Origin: Verrucomicrobiales bacterium
GTDB lineage: Bacteria; Verrucomicrobiota; Verrucomicrobiia; Verrucomicrobiales; Verrucomicrobiaceae
Direction of reading: 5' to 3'
DNA: 9,203 bases
Assembly: GCA_003453085.1 (NCBI GenBank)
Contig: DMMK01000658.1
Location: 1 to 9,203 of the forward strand
Part shown: in pieces, positions 5,683 through 9,203 of the stretch
Numbering within the stretch: position 1 is the first letter of the stretch
Layout: each line of letters starts with the position of its first letter
Position numbers and translations under genes: made by a program
The notes under the pieces: generated by a model
Database searches by the model: none
What the model was told of the DNA's origin: nothing
The model's input: only the letters and a program-made list of their open reading frames with translations

Positions 5683-7280
5683 TCAGTTCTTATTCACCAT
5701 GAAGAGCATGGTGTCGCCACCACGATAGACTTTCAGCGTGACAACCTTGTCCGAGGTCTTGGCCATTTCATGCGCTTCGCCCACGGCGCGCACCGGGTTT
5801 CGGTTCACGCTCATGATGACATCGCCTTCCTCCATGCCCATGGCCGCAGCACGGCTTTCGGCTTCCAGCTTGGTGATGATCACCCCCGTGATATTGGCGG
5901 GGATGTCATAACGTTCGCGGGTGGCAGGCGTCAGGTTTTGCACCGTCACACCGGGGATGATCTCGGCAATGCTGGTGCCTGTGCCGCCACCGCGTGGCGA
6001 GTTGCCATTGGCCTGCGCGACGGTGTTGTCCGTCATCTCATCCAGCGTGGCCGTCACTGGCAGGCTCTTGCCATCGCGCATCACGGTCAGGTTCACGGCC
6101 GTACCCGGTTTGCGACCGCTGATCACCAGACGCAGCTTGGCGCTGCTGTCCACGCGCTGGCCGTCCACATGGGTCACCACGTCTCCGGGCTCCATGCCGG
6201 CTTTCTCTGCAGGTGTGTCATTAAACACAGCGCGCACCACGGCACCGCCCTGGTCCTTCAGGCCCAGGATCTCCGCCTTCTCACTGTCCAGATCCATCAG
6301 CTCGATGCCCAGGCGACCACGGCGGACGGAGCCATTGTCAATCAGGTCCTCCACAATGCGCATGGCCATGTTCACCGGAATCGCAAAGCCGATGCCGGCA
6401 TTCATCCCTGAACGGGAAAGGATGGCCGTATTGATGCCCACCACGCGGCCCAGCGCATCCACCAGCGGACCGCCGGAGTTGCCTGGGTTGATGGAGGCAT
6501 CGGTCTGGATGAAGTCCTCGTAACCCGCCATGCGGCCATTGTTCACGATGTTCATCCCGCTGCGGCCCAGGGCACTGACGATGCCCTGCGTGACGGAACG
6601 GTTCAGTTCCATCGGCGCACCTGCGGCGAGAACGATGTCGCCCACGCGCAGTTTGTCACTGTCGCCCAGAGTTGCCTGGGCAGGTCGGTGGCATCAACTT
6701 TGATCAGTGCCACATCGGTCAGCGGATCTGTGCCCACCACCTTGGCCAGATAAGTGCGGCTGAGGCCATTGACCTCGACCACGGCTTCGATCTTGTCCGC
6801 CTCGCCCACCACATGGTTGTTCGTCATGATGTAGCCGTCGCTGGAGACGATGAAGCCGGAGCCCACGCCATTCGGGCGGAGGCGCTCATTGTCCTGCTGC
6901 TGCGGGCCACCACGGCGGCCACGCGGATTCCGCGGCTGCTGGGGTTGTTGTTCCGGATTGCCCTCCTCATCGAAAAAGCGATCAAAGAACGGACGCAACT
7001 GCGGCGGAATGTCCTCCAGCTTCGGAGTTTCGGATTCCGCCTTGCCACCATAGGCAAAGATGGTGACCACGCTGGGGAGGATTTTCTCCACCACGTTGGC
7101 GTAGCTCATCTGCAACTGCCCGCCGGCGGGCAGCGCCGTGTCGTCTTTCAAAAGACGGGCATGGAACTCGCTGGCGGCCAGCTTGGTGGGACTTTTGAGA
7201 TCGGCGACAAGGGGGCTGATGGAGAGAGTCAACAGTCCCGCAGCGGCCAGGATTTGAGTCAATCGAATGGGTGTTTTCAT
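5683..7280 (-). pseudogene. HtrA/DegP-family serine protease with two PDZ domains, interrupted by a frameshift
   Basis: HtrA proteases degrade or refold damaged proteins in the periplasm. Two overlapping frames (7280 to about 6678, and about 6677 to 5683) together give one complete protein of about 532 residues if one base is restored. Signal peptide 1-26 ends P-L-V-A-D. Catalytic residues are all present: His156 in TNNHVV, Asp189 in [10 protein letters not shown], and Ser in GNSGGP (about 269 in the repaired protein). PDZ1 follows (RGRLGIEL ... [18 protein letters not shown]) and then PDZ2 ([24 protein letters not shown]), ending V-N-K-N. A Gln/Arg/Pro-rich stretch before the catalytic histidine (about 108-137) occupies the place of the DegP LA loop. 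The ATG at 7280 is preferred to a TTG six codons upstream. The break could be a sequencing or assembly error rather than a true lesion, because the rest is undamaged. A strong terminator follows. Confidence 0.85.
6670..6682 (-). other. Frameshift point in the HtrA gene
   Basis: On the minus strand the frame reads K-V-D-A-T-D-L-P up to about 6678, then goes off into unrelated residues and a stop. The next frame reads [13 protein letters not shown] from about 6669, the normal HtrA continuation. Eight bases (aggcaact) lie between ctgccc and ctgggcgac where nine are needed; one extra A would give [10 protein letters not shown], a typical HtrA reading. One deleted base therefore explains the break. 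Confidence 0.8.
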
Positions 7281-7363
7281 GGGTGGGTGAGTTTTCAAAA
7301 CGCGTATCTGCGCAGTGGCTATGACGGAAACGTTGAGCGATTGTTGAAAACTATTCTACACAC
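7281..7363 (-). promoter_or_regulatory. Upstream region of the HtrA gene with a possible -10 box and an inverted repeat
   Basis: On the minus strand TAGAAT (complement of 7353-7358) matches the -10 consensus at five of six bases and lies 72 bases before the ATG, but no recognisable -35 sits 16-18 bases upstream. Arms agttttcaa (7290-7298) and ttgaaaact (7344-7352) are perfect 9-base complements 45 bases apart, one beside the -10 and one beside the start, a possible operator pair. HtrA genes are often stress-regulated, but no clear sigma-E-type box is seen. Confidence 0.3.
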
Positions 7364-7393
7364 AAAAACGCTTGGCGGCGACGTTTAGCCGCC
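7364..7393 (-). terminator. Probable terminator after the DUF6194-like gene
   Basis: On the minus strand GGCGGC (7393..7388), an 8-base loop and GCCGCC (7379..7374) form a GC-rich 6-base stem, followed after aagcg by TTTTT (7368..7364). The T tract is offset by five bases, so strength is uncertain. It lies 25 bases after the stop at 7419. Confidence 0.5.
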
Positions 7394-7418
7394 CCTCAGG
7401 CACCTAAATCGGCCCCGC

Positions 7419-7832
7419 TTAGAACGCTTTCCCACTGGCCTGAGCATGCGCTTCCGCCAGCAGCGGCCTGACTTTTTCAAAGGTGACCGCGCTCGGATTC
7501 AGCACACACACCCAATGCATGCCTGCGTAAACGGGATGCGGCATCAGTTCGTCCAGCACCGTGTAATCAGGCGCAGGCGGCTCCAGGCCCAGCGCATCCG
7601 GGTTCGCTGGGAAAAGCTCCCCAAAAGTGCGGCGGCTGAGTCCCAGGTTCAGCCGGAACACCCCAAGCCGTCCCAGATTGGAAAAACCGTCGTAGCTGTC
7701 GGAAGTCACCAGCGTGGCAAAAGGAAATTTCTTCGCCTCGCTGTCGAAGAAAAAGTAACTCCCGTCCGCCTCCGCCACATGCACATCGTCAAACGTCGCC
7801 ATGATGTGGGCCATGATCGCAGCTTCATCCAT
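7419..7832 (-). CDS. DUF6194-like protein
   Basis: Starting at the ATG at 7832 this gives 137 residues that resemble the uncharacterised DUF6194 family, known mainly from actinobacteria; its role is unknown. Recognisable parts are M-D-E-A-A-I with H-I-M-A-T-F near the start, EADGSYFFFD (21-30), FPFATLVTSDSYDGFSNL (36-53), GVFRLNLGLSRRTF (57-70) and, near the end, YAGMHWVCVLNPSAVTFEKV (102-121) then LLAEAHAQA. There is no signal peptide or membrane segment, so it is probably cytoplasmic. The frame is open further upstream to 7985, but that part overlaps the end of the dehydrogenase gene and has low-complexity, Arg-rich content unlike the family, so the shorter start is chosen. No clear Shine-Dalgarno site precedes 7832; an ATG at 7814 is an alternative. 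It lies 67 bases after the dehydrogenase on the same strand and may be co-transcribed with it. Family name is from memory of the motif pattern. Confidence 0.7.
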   Translation of the reverse strand: MDEAAIMAHIMATFDDVHVAEADGSYFFFDSEAKKFPFATLVTSDSYDGFSNLGRLGVFRLNLGLSRRTFGELFPANPDALGLEPPAPDYTVLDELMPHPVYAGMHWVCVLNPSAVTFEKVRPLLAEAHAQASGKAF

Positions 7833-7899
7833 AGGCAGGCAACCTTGCCACGGAAGGCGATCTGTCGAGGCCGTTGTGAAACGGACACCCGCCTTCTGA

Positions 7900-9203
7900 T
7901 CATCGCGCCCGCAAAATGGCCTCCGCCACCCGCATGCCATCCGCCGCTGCCGAGATGATACCACCGGCATACCCTGCACCTTCACCTGCCGGGTAAAAAT
8001 TCTTCAGCGACACACACTCATAGGTGGCCGGATCACGTGGGATGCGCACCGGAGCGGAACTGCGGGTTTCTGCCGCCGTCAAAACCGCATCTTCGAGATC
8101 AAAACCGGGCAGGCTTTTGTTGATGCGCGGCACCGCTTCTTTCAGCGTAGCGATGACGGATTCCGGCAGCACCTCACGCAGATCGGTCCACACCACACCC
8201 GGCTCATAGGAAGGCTTCACCGTCCCCTGGCTGGTGGAGGCACGGCCTGCGAGGAAATCCCCCAGCAACTGCGCCGGGGCATGGTAGTTGCTACCCCCCA
8301 CCTCATAGGCCCGGCGTTCGATCTGCCGCTGAAACTCGATGCCCGCCAGCGGATGCGCCTGCCCATAGTCCTGGGGCCCCACTTCCACCATGAAGCCCGC
8401 ATTCGCATTCGCCTCCGCACGCGCATAGCTGCTCATGCCATTGGTCACCACCATCCCCGGCTCAGAGGTCGCCGCAACCACGAGCCCCCCGGGGCACATG
8501 CAAAAGCTGTACGCGCTCCGCTCCGTATCGCAGTGCGCCACAAATTTGTAAGGGGCCGAACCCAGCCGATCATGCCCGGCCCATTTGCCAAACAGCATCT
8601 TGTCCACCAGCTTCTGGGGGTGCTCGATTCGCACGCCAACGGAGAAGGGTTTGGGGTCAAAGGGAATGCCACGCGCGTGCAGCATCGAAAAGGTATCCCG
8701 GCTGCTGTGGCCGATGGCAAAGACGATCGGGCTGCCCTCGATCACCGCCCCATCCGCCAGCACCACGGCCCGCATCGCCCCTTTTTCCACCACCACATCG
8801 CTGACACGCGAGCTGAACCTCACCTCGCCTCCGAGGGAGATGATCTCCTCCCGCACATGCCGCACCACTTTGATCAGGCGATCCGTGCCGATGTGTGGTC
8901 GCGCTTTGATCAAAATGTCTTCCGGCGCACCCGCAGCCACCATTTCCCTCAGCAGCCAGGGGATGCGATGCTCACGGTCGCGGATCTGGGTGTAAAGTTT
9001 GCCATCGGAAAAGGTGCCTGCGCCCCCTTCCCCATACTGCACATTGGACTCGGGATTGAAATCCCAGCCACGCCGCCAAAAGCCGGTCACATCCCGCGCC
9101 CGATCACCAGCGGCCTTGCCACGCTCCAGCAAGATCGGTTTCAAACCCGCCCGCGCCAGCAACAGCCCCGCAAACAGGCCACAGGGCCCCGTCCCCACAA
9201 TCA
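7900..9203 (-). CDS. FAD-dependent dehydrogenase (COG2509 type), 5' end cut by window edge
   Basis: At least 434 residues read openly to the right edge. The start is missing: the first visible residues, I-V-G-T-G-P-C-G-L, are the GxGxxG dinucleotide-binding loop that binds FAD, and related proteins, usually about 500 residues or more, have roughly 100 residues before it. An in-frame GTG at 9198 encodes the Val of that loop and is not a start. Further marks are LLERG, the acidic end of the second Rossmann strand, the family block YGEGGAGTFSDGKL (about 55-68 counting from the GTG), AIGHSSRDTF, and near the end PAGEGAGYAGGIISAA, which closes around FAD. Members are annotated as uncharacterised NAD(P)/FAD-dependent oxidoreductases; the substrate is unknown and no partner gene here suggests one. 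No membrane segment or signal is visible in this part. Family call is strong. Confidence 0.88.
   Translation of the reverse strand, partial: IVGTGPCGLFAGLLLARAGLKPILLERGKAAGDRARDVTGFWRRGWDFNPESNVQYGEGGAGTFSDGKLYTQIRDREHRIPWLLREMVAAGAPEDILIKARPHIGTDRLIKVVRHVREEIISLGGEVRFSSRVSDVVVEKGAMRAVVLADGAVIEGSPIVFAIGHSSRDTFSMLHARGIPFDPKPFSVGVRIEHPQKLVDKMLFGKWAGHDRLGSAPYKFVAHCDTERSAYSFCMCPGGLVVAATSEPGMVVTNGMSSYARAEANANAGFMVEVGPQDYGQAHPLAGIEFQRQIERRAYEVGGSNYHAPAQLLGDFLAGRASTSQGTVKPSYEPGVVWTDLREVLPESVIATLKEAVPRINKSLPGFDLEDAVLTAAETRSSAPVRIPRDPATYECVSLKNFYPAGEGAGYAGGIISAAADGMRVAEAILRAR

Noticed and set aside
5437..6411. Long plus-strand open frame (324 residues) opposite clpS and the protease
   Set aside because: It is antisense to two clearly recognisable genes, runs through the terminator hairpin, and its His/Arg/Gly-rich product looks like a GC-rich shadow frame.
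5683..7298. Programmed ribosomal frameshift in the HtrA gene
   Set aside because: No slippery heptamer or following pseudoknot is evident at 6670-6682, and HtrA proteins are normally made from one frame.
6672..7388. 238-residue plus-strand frame opposite the HtrA N-terminal half
   Set aside because: It is antisense to recognisable catalytic motifs and shows no family likeness.
7833..7985. 51-residue N-terminal extension of the DUF6194-like protein
   Set aside because: It overlaps the 3' end of the dehydrogenase gene in another frame, is Arg-rich and unlike the family; the family-like start is at 7832.

Overview
The window is a mosaic. From about base 830 to the right edge it reads as one stretch of chromosome from a Gram-negative bacterium, probably of the Verrucomicrobiota (Prosthecobacter/Verrucomicrobiaceae-like). 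This is inferred from protein style: secreted ThuA-domain protein, EF-hand plus BD-FAE-like esterase, a ClpS of the type common in Planctomycetes/Verrucomicrobia, and a xylose-isomerase-like TIM-barrel fragment of a type common there. The first ~828 bases instead look like a Burkholderiales/Comamonadaceae genome: a very typical pgk 5' part and, divergent from it, the first codons of another gene. The two parts meet in frame inside one ORF. An assembly or cloning chimera is the simplest explanation.

Layout. 1-62 (-): 5' scrap of an unknown gene. 109-1224 (+): first 240 residues of phosphoglycerate kinase joined to the last 131 residues of a sugar-phosphate isomerase/epimerase. 1276-2895 (-): secreted outer-membrane beta-barrel protein with lower GC than its neighbours. 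3082-4017 (+): secreted ThuA-domain protein. 4030-5172 (-): secreted EF-hand/serine-esterase fusion. 5214-5597 (-): ClpS adaptor. 5683-7280 (-): HtrA/DegP-type protease with two PDZ domains, split by one apparent single-base deletion near 6677. 7419-7832 (-): small DUF6194-like protein. 7900-9203 (-): COG2509-type FAD-dependent dehydrogenase, cut by the right edge.

The protease, beta-barrel, esterase and ThuA protein all act in the envelope or outside it. ClpS (cytoplasmic N-degron adaptor) and HtrA (periplasmic) both concern protein quality control, but a strong terminator separates them, so they are neighbours rather than an operon. Most genes are separately transcribed; the only tight same-strand pair is ClpS then esterase (41-base gap). 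Hairpins sit at both convergent junctions (1226-1283 and 4012-4035) and after the protease (5630-5663).

I found no CRISPR array, transposase, tRNA, rRNA or phage gene, and no convincing undescribed multi-gene system. The points most worth checking are the in-frame chimera, the protease frameshift, the ClpS with altered N-degron pocket residues and the uncharacterised low-GC beta-barrel gene.
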